The translations under genes and the position numbers were made by a program. Below are positions 56,670 through 64,000 of a DNA stretch of 64,000 bases, piece after piece. The notes beneath the pieces are model-generated. The model made no database searches. It was not told where the DNA came from and saw only the letters and a list, made by a program, of their open reading frames with translations. The first letter of the stretch is position 1, and each line of letters starts with the position of its first letter. Origin of the DNA: Goleter apudmare HA4340-LM2 (GTDB lineage: Bacteria; Cyanobacteriota; Cyanobacteriia; Cyanobacteriales; Nostocaceae); the NCBI GenBank assembly GCA_019359495.1, contig JAHHHF010000082.1, positions 62,001 to 126,000 of the forward strand, written 5' to 3'.

Positions 56670-59579
56670 TTATATTATTTGCCTAGCGATGAGTTGAGCA
56701 AATAATCCCTGTTGAGTTGCTAGTTGATCAAAACTTCCCTGCTGTACCACTCTACCATCTTGCAATACATAGATGCGGTGGGCATTGCGGATGGTACTGA
56801 GACGATGAGCGATCGCAATTCTAGTAACTTGTAATCTTTCTAAGCTTTGACTGACAATCGCCTGGGTTCTATTATCTAAGGCGCTGGTGGCTTCGTCAAA
56901 TAGTAAAATCCGGGGCTTCAAAGCCAGGGCGCGGGCAATTAACAGCCGTTGTCTTTGCCCTCCAGAAAGGTTGGTTCCCCCTTCACTCACCACTGTATGC
57001 ATCCCCATGGGCATGGCTTCCACATCATCGGCTAAACCGGAGGCGCGGGCGGCTTCCCAAGCTTCGTCCATGGTAATTAATGCGCCACTGGCGATGTTAT
57101 CGAAGATGGAACCGGACATCATGCGGCTATTTTGCATCACCACACCCAATTGTCGCCGCACGGCATTGACATCTAAGCCGGCTAAGTCTTGTCCGTCGTA
57201 GTAAATTGTGCCAGATTCGGGGACATCGAAGCCTAGGAGTAACCGAAATAGAGTAGATTTGCCGCTACCAGAAGGCCCTACCAAGGCAATATACTCTCCC
57301 GGTTCCGCGCGGATGGTGACATCATCTAAAGTCATCGGCCCATCTTGGCGATAACGGAAAATTACATGGTCTACCCACAGTTTACCTGTGAGTCTGCCGG
57401 GATCGGCTTTGCTGGTGGCTATTTCTGGTACTGCGTGCAGAATTGGTTGGGCGCGTTTCCAGGCTGGTAAGACTTGCAACACGTCTACTACGGTGGTACT
57501 GAGGTTGGTAGCACCGCCGATAAAGCTACCAAAGGCGGCATTAAAAGCGAGGAAAACGCCTGTAGATAATCCTGCGCCTGGTTGTGCTGTTTGTTGAATC
57601 ATGGTCGCAGCTACCCAAAACAGCATGGCATTGGTGATTGGTGGTAGTAATTTATTAATCACAGCTACACCATCTTCAATACCTTGGGTACTGAGCATGA
57701 GTTGTAGTTGATGGCTGTATTGTTTACCCCAATGGGCAAAGGCTCTAGCTTCCGCACCCGCTACCCGGAGTTTAGTGACGCCGTTAATTAACTGCACCAT
57801 TAAGCCGAAGATTTGTCCTTCTTGTTCCAGCAACGGTCGCACCTTCTGTACAGTTAGTGTACCAGAAACGACGGTGACAGCAATATTCAGGATGGCGATC
57901 GCACAGGCTAATAAAGCTAAAGTACCACTGTAATAGAACAGTAGCCCTAGGTTGAGCAGTGCGAAAAAGCTAGAGAAAATGCTTTTGAGGACAGTACTAC
58001 TAAGTTTATGGTGAATTTGGGAGATGGAACTCACCCGCGATTTCAAATCACCGATGGAGTATTGGCGGAAAAACGACGCTTTCAAATTCAATAGCCGATC
58101 CCACACCGCCGCTTGGGTGGAGGTTTCAGCAAAGGTTTCCAGGCGAATAATGGCGAAGGCTTGGGCGAGTTCAAACAGGGTTTGTCCTAAGGCGGCGGCT
58201 AAAAGTCCGAGGGCGATTTGCATTAATAACCCCCGGTTAGCGTCGGGGATGGCGCTGTCGATGAGGATGGCGGTAGCTTGTGGAGTCAGCATTCCTAGTA
58301 CAGTGGTGCAGACTCCCGCAAACAAAATTACCACCAACTCCTTCTCGTGTCCCTTCACCGCAAACTTGATCAAATCGGAGATTTTGATTTGTGTTTCTGG
58401 TAAGGGGCGAAAAAATGCGTAGGCTGTAGGTGCTAACTTGGTAGCAGAGCGAGTATTGACAGGGGTGCGGGTTTGTTCCCAAGGGTCAAAAATTTCGTAA
58501 CGGTTGTCTCCTACTTGTAACAACGCCACGGGATGGTCATCATCTTTGGTGTAGGCGAGCATAGGGGTGGAGTCTTTTTTCCACCATTTATCTGAGAGTG
58601 TGACTCGCCGCATTCTAATTTTAGATGCACGGGCGATCGCTTCTAAAGGATCTTGCAGTCGTTTGAGGTTTTCTGACTTGGCGGGGGGACGAATGGTAAT
58701 TCCCATCGCTTTCCCCACCGCACCCACCGCCACTAGCAAGGCTTCGTCTGGGTCGTCAATGGGGGTGGTTCCAGGAGTCGCAGCTGTTTTCCGTGGTTGC
58801 AGCACGGCGGAGAGTTCGCCGATGGTCTCCGACATGACTTGATAATTGAGACGTTCTTTTTCCTGGTATCTCCGTAATTCTGCTGATGCTTCTAACTGTT
58901 CTAGGAGGTAAATACCAGAGAGGAAATGATTGTTCAGGCGGGACAAACTATTTAAGATGCCAGGATTATGGACAATCTCTGCGGTTGTGGTAGTGGCCAA
59001 TTCCAATGCATCATCTGCCTGCAACCACATATCTTCGCTCATGGGAAACACACCAGAGGCAAAACTCAAGGGTACTTCTGCCATACCCATCCAACTAGCA
59101 GTACCCTGCTGAATTTGTACCCAAGATATTGTACTTGGTTGGGGTTGAAAGATATCGCCTGGGCGGAGGGCGAAGTAATTGGTGGTTTCCGGTTGGACTG
59201 ACATGGTGGGAGCAGTAATTTCTGATACTGCTAAACCGAGATGCCCAATCCAGCGCTCTACCATTTTCACTTTCTCATCATCCATCAACTTGTGAAAGTC
59301 GGCGGCGGGGATTTTCACAAGTACAGTTTCTTCCATGGATACGGCGAGGATTTGGCGCTGTTCTCTGTTGGTGGTGGAAAACATGGCTTCTTCGTCGCCG
59401 ACTGTGAATAAATAGCGGCGGGAACCTTCGGGGATGCCATTTTTGACGGTGACGGCGAATAGCGCCATGGAGCCGGATTTTACTACCCAGATTGTTTGGG
59501 GATCGTTGAGGAGGATTGGCTCGTTACCTTTGACGGTGTATTGTTGGGCTTGGGGGATGATGAGTGTGATTTGTTGCAT
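56670..59579 (-). CDS. NHLP bacteriocin export ABC transporter, permease/ATPase subunit
   Basis: A 969-residue ABC exporter of the type found with nitrile-hydratase-leader peptides. The first about 130 residues resemble a cyclic-nucleotide-binding-like sensor (VKGNEPILLNDPQTIWVVKS). A long middle region and a degenerate peptidase-like part follow, then six membrane helices (about 410-690) and the ATPase: Walker A LVGPSGSGKSTLFRLLLG, signature NLSGGQRQRLLIARAL, Walker B ILLFDEATSALD. No catalytic Cys of C39 type is seen, so it should partner the next gene, which has one. Last gene of the operon. Confidence 0.92.
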   Translation of the reverse strand: MQQITLIIPQAQQYTVKGNEPILLNDPQTIWVVKSGSMALFAVTVKNGIPEGSRRYLFTVGDEEAMFSTTNREQRQILAVSMEETVLVKIPAADFHKLMDDEKVKMVERWIGHLGLAVSEITAPTMSVQPETTNYFALRPGDIFQPQPSTISWVQIQQGTASWMGMAEVPLSFASGVFPMSEDMWLQADDALELATTTTAEIVHNPGILNSLSRLNNHFLSGIYLLEQLEASAELRRYQEKERLNYQVMSETIGELSAVLQPRKTAATPGTTPIDDPDEALLVAVGAVGKAMGITIRPPAKSENLKRLQDPLEAIARASKIRMRRVTLSDKWWKKDSTPMLAYTKDDDHPVALLQVGDNRYEIFDPWEQTRTPVNTRSATKLAPTAYAFFRPLPETQIKISDLIKFAVKGHEKELVVILFAGVCTTVLGMLTPQATAILIDSAIPDANRGLLMQIALGLLAAALGQTLFELAQAFAIIRLETFAETSTQAAVWDRLLNLKASFFRQYSIGDLKSRVSSISQIHHKLSSTVLKSIFSSFFALLNLGLLFYYSGTLALLACAIAILNIAVTVVSGTLTVQKVRPLLEQEGQIFGLMVQLINGVTKLRVAGAEARAFAHWGKQYSHQLQLMLSTQGIEDGVAVINKLLPPITNAMLFWVAATMIQQTAQPGAGLSTGVFLAFNAAFGSFIGGATNLSTTVVDVLQVLPAWKRAQPILHAVPEIATSKADPGRLTGKLWVDHVIFRYRQDGPMTLDDVTIRAEPGEYIALVGPSGSGKSTLFRLLLGFDVPESGTIYYDGQDLAGLDVNAVRRQLGVVMQNSRMMSGSIFDNIASGALITMDEAWEAARASGLADDVEAMPMGMHTVVSEGGTNLSGGQRQRLLIARALALKPRILLFDEATSALDNRTQAIVSQSLERLQVTRIAIAHRLSTIRNAHRIYVLQDGRVVQQGSFDQLATQQGLFAQLIARQII

Positions 59580-59594
59580 AGTGGGGCATGGGGC

Positions 59595-59640
59595 GTTATA
59601 GAATGTGGGCTGAGCGAAGTCGAAGCCGACATTCTATAAC
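59595..59640 (-). repeat. Long hairpin between the two NHLP ABC genes
   Basis: GTTATAGAATGT (59595-59606) and ACATTCTATAAC (59629-59640) form a perfect 12-bp stem, extended inward by GGCT/AGCC. The stem includes the stop codon of the upstream ABC gene. GAGCGAAGTCGAAGCC inside is typical of dispersed repeats. It may set the ratio of the two transporter subunits. Confidence 0.7.
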
Positions 59641-61856
59641 GCTCCTCCTTCGCTGCGAATTAACCGTAAGTACGCACCTTCGACTTGCTTCAATTCGTCG
59701 TGAGTGCCTCGTTGCACTACTTGCCCTCGTTCCATGACGATGATTTCGTCACAGTCGCGGATGGTGCTGAGGCGATGGGCGACGATGATGCAGGTACAAC
59801 CCCGTTGCCGGAGTTTGCGGTCGATGATTTTCTCTGTCTCGGTATCAAGGGCACTGGTGGCTTCATCCATTACCAAGATGGCGGGGTTATTGACTAGGGC
59901 GCGGGCGATTTCTAAACGCTGGCGTTGTCCGCCACTTAAGTTGCTGGCTCCTTCTAAGAGTTGGGCATCATAGCCTCCTGGTAGGGAAATAATAACGTCA
60001 TGGATGGCGGCATCTTTACAGGCGCGCAGCAAATAGCTGTCGGGGACGGTGGTATCCCAGAGGGTGAGGTTGTCTCTAACGCTACCTGCAAACAGAAAAA
60101 TATCCTGCTCGACTAAAGCTAGGGAATTAACTAGTACTTGACGGGGAATTTGGGGTCTGGGTTGACCATCAAATAAGATTTCTCCTTGCCAAGGTTCATA
60201 TAATCCGGCTATGAGTTTGGCGACGGTGGATTTGCCGGAACCACTACCTCCTACTAAAGCGACTCGCTGCCCTGGTTTGAGGCTAAAGTTGAAGTTGGCG
60301 ATTAAGGGTTTGCCTATTCTGTTGTAGCCGAAGGTGACATCGCTTAATTCTACATACCCTTGCAGACGCACTACAGGCTGGAGGACAGTTGCCTGTGTAT
60401 TCTTCTGCCCAATTGGTTGCACCTGGCGGTCTACTTGGGGGTCTGTGGTGTTGCGGAGGACATCATCTAAACGGGTGATGTCGCCTTCTACTTGCTGGAG
60501 GTCACTACCAAGGCTGATGAGGTTGTTGACGGGTAGTAAAAATTGTTGCATTAGCCCCTGAAAGGCGATGAGCATCCCAATACTGAGATGCCCTTCCATG
60601 ACTCGCAGACCGCCTACGGCAATCAGGAGCATGTTTGATAATGTGGTTAAAAATGATGGCAGTACTCCCAGGGTCTGGTTGGTGATGTCCATTTCCTGTT
60701 GGGAGTTGACTGATTTGGCGTAGTAACCAGCCCAACGGGCAAAGAAATCTGATTCTAAACCGGAGGCTTTGAGGGTTTCCATGCTCTGAAGTCCAGAGAT
60801 GGCGACGCCGGCAACTTTTCCCTGGTCTTGTTGTAAGCGCATGTTGGCGTCGATGCGTTGCCGTGATACCCACTGTAAGGCGAGGAGGTTGATAATTACA
60901 AAGGCAATGCCAATGCAGGTGAGGATTCTGTCATACTGCCACATGACTACGGCATAAAAAATCACTGTGACGATAGCGATCGCAGTTGTGGCTAATCTCC
61001 CTGATAAAATATTCGCTAGGGAGTCGTTCAAGTTCACCCGGCTGCTGATTTCTCCGGCAAATCGTTGGTCATAAAAGCTAACTGGCAGGCGGAGGATATG
61101 CCAGAGAAACTGACTGGACATGCCTACAGACAGTTTGATTCTCATCCGTCGCAGGGCTTGGAGTTGCAGTAGGGTTAATAATCCCGTGACTGCGGCGGTG
61201 ATCATAATTCCCAAAATTAACGGTGACAACCACTCTTGGCGACGCTCAATTAATATGTTGTCAACGAATACCTGGGAAAATGTCGGCATGGCCAAGCCGG
61301 GTATGACCAACAGTAATCCTGCTAATACACAATAAATCAGTGCCCCCAAGGAAAAGCGCAGTCTTTGCCACAAAGCAGAGATGACGCTGGGTTTCCGTCC
61401 GCCTTTTTTGAATTCTGGCCCTGGTTCCAAAACCAAAACAATGCCGGTAAAGGCATTGCTGAATTCTTCCATGGAGACGTGACGGGGGCCGGAGGCGGGG
61501 TCATTGAGATATACCCGATGTTTGTTGTACCCCTCTACTACTAAGAAGTGGTTGAAGTTCCAAAACACAATTAGAGGACACGACATTTCCAGTAGTTGCT
61601 CTAATTCTGCTTTGAAGCCTTTGGCTTTCATGCCGTAGTTAGTAGCTGCATTGAGGATATTGGAGGCTTTAGAACCGTCCCGCGATACACCACAATCTTG
61701 ACGCAGTTGGGCTAGGGGAACGATGCGGCCGTAGTAACCGAGAATGATTCCTAAAGCTGCCGCCCCACATTCTACTGCTTCCATTTGTAGCAAGGTGGGG
61801 GTACGTCGCCTCGCGCCTGGATTTTTCAGGAGTTGTGACAATTTGGGCAGCGCCAT
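59634..61856 (-). CDS. NHLP bacteriocin export peptidase/permease/ATPase (C39 type)
   Basis: A 740-residue transporter that cuts the leader after Gly-Gly-like sites and exports the peptide. The N-terminal C39 peptidase has Cys30 (QMEAVECGAAALG), His103 (WNFNHFLVVEGY) and Asp119 (LNDPASG). Five or six membrane helices span about 170-450. The ATPase has ALVGGSGSGKSTVAKLIAG, NLSGGQRQRLEIARAL and LVMDEATSALD. It lies 147 bp downstream of the HlyD-type gene. All catalytic residues are intact, so the machine is probably functional. Confidence 0.94.
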   Translation of the reverse strand: MALPKLSQLLKNPGARRRTPTLLQMEAVECGAAALGIILGYYGRIVPLAQLRQDCGVSRDGSKASNILNAATNYGMKAKGFKAELEQLLEMSCPLIVFWNFNHFLVVEGYNKHRVYLNDPASGPRHVSMEEFSNAFTGIVLVLEPGPEFKKGGRKPSVISALWQRLRFSLGALIYCVLAGLLLVIPGLAMPTFSQVFVDNILIERRQEWLSPLILGIMITAAVTGLLTLLQLQALRRMRIKLSVGMSSQFLWHILRLPVSFYDQRFAGEISSRVNLNDSLANILSGRLATTAIAIVTVIFYAVVMWQYDRILTCIGIAFVIINLLALQWVSRQRIDANMRLQQDQGKVAGVAISGLQSMETLKASGLESDFFARWAGYYAKSVNSQQEMDITNQTLGVLPSFLTTLSNMLLIAVGGLRVMEGHLSIGMLIAFQGLMQQFLLPVNNLISLGSDLQQVEGDITRLDDVLRNTTDPQVDRQVQPIGQKNTQATVLQPVVRLQGYVELSDVTFGYNRIGKPLIANFNFSLKPGQRVALVGGSGSGKSTVAKLIAGLYEPWQGEILFDGQPRPQIPRQVLVNSLALVEQDIFLFAGSVRDNLTLWDTTVPDSYLLRACKDAAIHDVIISLPGGYDAQLLEGASNLSGGQRQRLEIARALVNNPAILVMDEATSALDTETEKIIDRKLRQRGCTCIIVAHRLSTIRDCDEIIVMERGQVVQRGTHDELKQVEGAYLRLIRSEGGAL

Positions 61857-62003
61857 CTAAACCTCCGCAAGGATCAATATAATGGATTTATTTCACGCAT
61901 TTGACGAAGTCGTTCCCGCAGGGTAGGCGCAAAGGAAGAAAGGAATAAACAAGATTGTGGTCTGAATACATGAAAACTGCTGTAATTACGAATTACGAAT
62001 TAT

Positions 62004-63446
62004 TTAATTAATCCCACTCCAGGATTTGAGAATTGGTAAGGCAAAGGTGATGGGCGCTTGTTCTTCGATGGTGACGCGCACTGAGGTGGTGGTTCCTGGG
62101 GTCATTTTCAGTTGGGGTCCATTGGAGGAAGACCATTGGTAGCCACTGGGGGTGTTTTTATTGGGTTGCAGTTCGGCGAGGATTTGGATTTGGGGTTCGG
62201 AGGTGACTAAACTATTAACAATGTCGGGATTTCCTACTAAACTAGCTGCGGCTTCTTTGGTGACGGGGAAGGGGGAAACGTTGTTCACAGTACCGACAAT
62301 ACCACCAAATTGTTCCCGCTTGACTGTGGAGGGTGTAATTTGCAATTTCATGCCTTTTTGCACCTTTTTCCCTTCACTGACAGGGAGATAGGTGACGGCG
62401 AGGAGTTTGGCGGATGGTTCTTGGATTTCGATAGTACCGATGCGGCTACCGGGGGGGACGATTTGCCCGGAGGTAACAGTGAGTTCTAAAATGCGTCCAG
62501 TGCGATCGCTGATAATTTCTCTGATACCTGCTAATCTCTGTTTTAGTTGGGCAATATTGCGTTTCAAGTCTTGAATGTCGTTGGTGCGGTTCACAGATGT
62601 TTGGAAGTTTTGCTCTGTCAGCACCTTTTCTTGGGCGTCTAGTTGTTTGAGTTGGGTTTGGATGTCTGTGATTTGGCTGAGGTTCTCGCTGTAAGATTTT
62701 TGTGCCTGTACTTGGCTCACATCTAACTGTTTTAATTGACTTTTAATATCAGCAATTTTAGCAATACTATCTGTATAAGCTTGTTTGGCTTCTATGAGTA
62801 GGGTTTCAGGAATTGCCCCTGCTTCTCTGGCTATTTGCAACTTGTCTAGTCGTTGTTTGAGCGTAGGAGCAAAGGCTTGAGCTTCTCCTAACCGTTCTTG
62901 TAAATTTTGCCTTTGTTGAGCGATCGCGCTATTATCTTTATCTCTAGCAATGGGACTCAGGGATTGTGCTTGTCTCAGGCGTTGTTGTAAACTCAAGCGC
63001 TGCTGGGTTATCGCCCTCAGTTCCAAATTTCTCCGTTCTTCTTGTAGTAAATTAGCGTTGAGATTTTGTGATTCCAATTCTGCTAATTTATTTTGCTGGT
63101 TCTGGAGTTGTTTTTGGAGGTCGTCTTGGTCAATTGTGGCTATCAATTGCCCTTTCTTCACAAAGTCTCCCACCCGCACATTCACAGTCCTTAACTTACC
63201 TTCTGTTGCTGGGAACTGCAACGGAAGGACTTTACTTGGATGAACTAGTACCCCTCTCCCTTCTGCTGTGATGGGAATCCGCCCCAAAACACTCCAAGTC
63301 AGCCCGGCTGCAACCAAAGTACCCATCGCTAGCAAGGGTATCCAATTCATGGGACTGACCACTTGCATAATTTGATCTATGCGTTCCGGGGAAGAGGAAC
63401 GCTCTAAAGCTTGTTTCCGAAATAAATTATTTTTATTAGTCACCAT
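62004..63446 (-). CDS. NHLP system HlyD-type membrane fusion protein
   Basis: A 480-residue periplasmic adaptor. One membrane helix at about 33-53 (WIPLLAMGTLVAAGLTWSVL), a biotinyl-lipoyl half-motif (VNVRVGDFVKKGQLIATID), a long coiled coil of about 190 residues rich in Gln and Leu (LQNQQNKLAELESQNLNANL), the second lipoyl half (ELTVTSGQIVPPGSRIGTIE) and a beta-barrel end. It links the ABC exporter to an outer-membrane channel. Operon partner of the two ABC genes. Confidence 0.92.
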   Translation of the reverse strand: MVTNKNNLFRKQALERSSSPERIDQIMQVVSPMNWIPLLAMGTLVAAGLTWSVLGRIPITAEGRGVLVHPSKVLPLQFPATEGKLRTVNVRVGDFVKKGQLIATIDQDDLQKQLQNQQNKLAELESQNLNANLLQEERRNLELRAITQQRLSLQQRLRQAQSLSPIARDKDNSAIAQQRQNLQERLGEAQAFAPTLKQRLDKLQIAREAGAIPETLLIEAKQAYTDSIAKIADIKSQLKQLDVSQVQAQKSYSENLSQITDIQTQLKQLDAQEKVLTEQNFQTSVNRTNDIQDLKRNIAQLKQRLAGIREIISDRTGRILELTVTSGQIVPPGSRIGTIEIQEPSAKLLAVTYLPVSEGKKVQKGMKLQITPSTVKREQFGGIVGTVNNVSPFPVTKEAAASLVGNPDIVNSLVTSEPQIQILAELQPNKNTPSGYQWSSSNGPQLKMTPGTTTSVRVTIEEQAPITFALPILKSWSGIN

Positions 63447-63469
63447 TTTTCACCCTCGCATTTCTAGAA

Positions 63470-63512
63470 GTACCAATAACAAATGACAAATAACGAATAA
63501 CAAATAACAAAT
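63470..63512. repeat. Short AT-rich tandem repeat
   Basis: Seven-base AACAAAT/AACGAAT/GACAAAT units between the HlyD gene and the upstream cNMP-binding gene of the operon. Confidence 0.7.
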
Positions 63513-63514
63513 AT

Positions 63515-64000
63515 TTAACTGCGGCGAATTCTTTTGAGCATCCAGTCAAATCTGGCTCCCGCTAAGGCTACCTGTGCCAAAAAATCAGCACTCAGTTCAT
63601 TTTCATATTGGGTAGAACCATCTAAAGCTTGACCTTTGCCGTAACTAAGTCTGCCATAACCCAGGCGACTAACTATCCCCCGTTGTTTGTCTGCTAATAA
63701 CACTGCCAGAACTCGATAAAAACGCGATGCAAAAGCTAAATCGTGCAAAAGTTTAGCAGCCAGTCGCCACTGGGGAATCGACAACACCCAGGAATCTTCT
63801 ACAGCTTTCACCGAGAACGAGGGCGGCGGTGCTTCAATAAAGGGTGTTTCCCCCACGATGTCACCGCGAGATAATCTCGCAAACTCCTTTTCTGAGGAAG
63901 CAACGTTTTCTAAACTAGAGAATGCCCTAGCTAACGGATTGCGATCGTCTTCGGAAGCAGCAAGGGTCAATTTCCCTTCTAATAAAATATGTAGCGCCTC
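63515..64000 (-). CDS. Cyclic-nucleotide-binding-like protein of the NHLP operon (5' end outside window)
   Basis: Partial gene: the frame stays open to the window edge (EALHILLEGKLTLAASEDDR reads across position 63970). The visible C-terminal 161 residues include LSRGDIVGETPFIEAPPPSF, the phosphate-cassette region of a cNMP-like fold, and a helical tail ending ARFDWMLKRIRRS. Such a protein often heads NHLP export operons. No cassette Arg is seen at the usual place, so it may not bind cyclic nucleotide. Confidence 0.82.
   Translation of the reverse strand, partial: EALHILLEGKLTLAASEDDRNPLARAFSSLENVASSEKEFARLSRGDIVGETPFIEAPPPSFSVKAVEDSWVLSIPQWRLAAKLLHDLAFASRFYRVLAVLLADKQRGIVSRLGYGRLSYGKGQALDGSTQYENELSADFLAQVALAGARFDWMLKRIRRS

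Overview
The window comes from a filamentous, heterocyst-type cyanobacterium close to Nostoc/Anabaena. The evidence is the allophycocyanin gene apcF, a CP12 protein, glnA with an NtcA promoter beside the glutamine-synthetase inactivating factor gifA, bilin-binding cyanobacteriochrome GAF domains, frequent HIP1 octamers (GCGATCGC), heptamer-like tandem repeats between genes, and many cyanobacterial conserved hypotheticals. From memory, the order apcF / glnA / gifA is that of Nostoc sp. PCC 7120.

Layout. 1-9.6 kb: a complete phototaxis operon on the minus strand, in the order pixG-pixH-pixI-pixJ-pixL. 10.3-20.4 kb: murQ, a DUF3110 protein, a very large TamB-like protein, an alpha/beta-hydrolase-like protein and a dynamin-like/Era-like GTPase, followed by the decayed C-terminus of an MscS channel gene. 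21-25.3 kb: a tandem universal stress protein, cp12, two DUF29 proteins flanking tlyA, and apcF. 25.5-27.4 kb: the nitrogen module glnA and gifA, convergent, each with an NtcA site. 27.7-36.1 kb: a Na+/H+ antiporter, a CYTH protein, polyphosphate kinase, a TspO-like protein, a HhoA-type protease and a site-2 protease. 36-46 kb: lipid-anchored Mn/Fe superoxide dismutase, a ferritin-like diiron protein, UPF0182, a small cNMP-binding protein, a Uma2 protein and tyrA. 46-55.5 kb: a pentapeptide protein, DUF1517, a lipoprotein, two glycosyltransferases, a TPR protein, ruvB, hisF and tRNA-Ala(GGC). 55.5-56.6 kb: a graveyard with a broken toxin-antitoxin pair against the tRNA. 56.7-64 kb: an NHLP-type bacteriocin/RiPP export operon that runs out of the right edge.

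How the genes work together. The pix genes form a light-sensing chemotaxis-like pathway: PixJ senses red/green light, PixI couples it to the PixL kinase, and PixG/PixH are the output regulators. glnA and gifA are opposite arms of one nitrogen switch: NtcA would activate the enzyme and repress its inhibitor. The C39-peptidase ABC transporter, the second ABC subunit and the HlyD-type adaptor form a processing and export machine for leader peptides not seen in this window.

The most notable non-coding structure is a family of three copies of a 219-bp inverted-repeat element (MITE) with 3-bp TAA/TTA target duplications. One copy carries a second, 122-bp element nested inside it with perfect 13-bp inverted ends and an 8-bp duplication. 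No wholly new multi-gene system could be shown. The strongest new leads are these nested elements, the PixJ GAF3 domain lacking its chromophore-tuning Trp, and the tRNA-truncated toxin-antitoxin locus.
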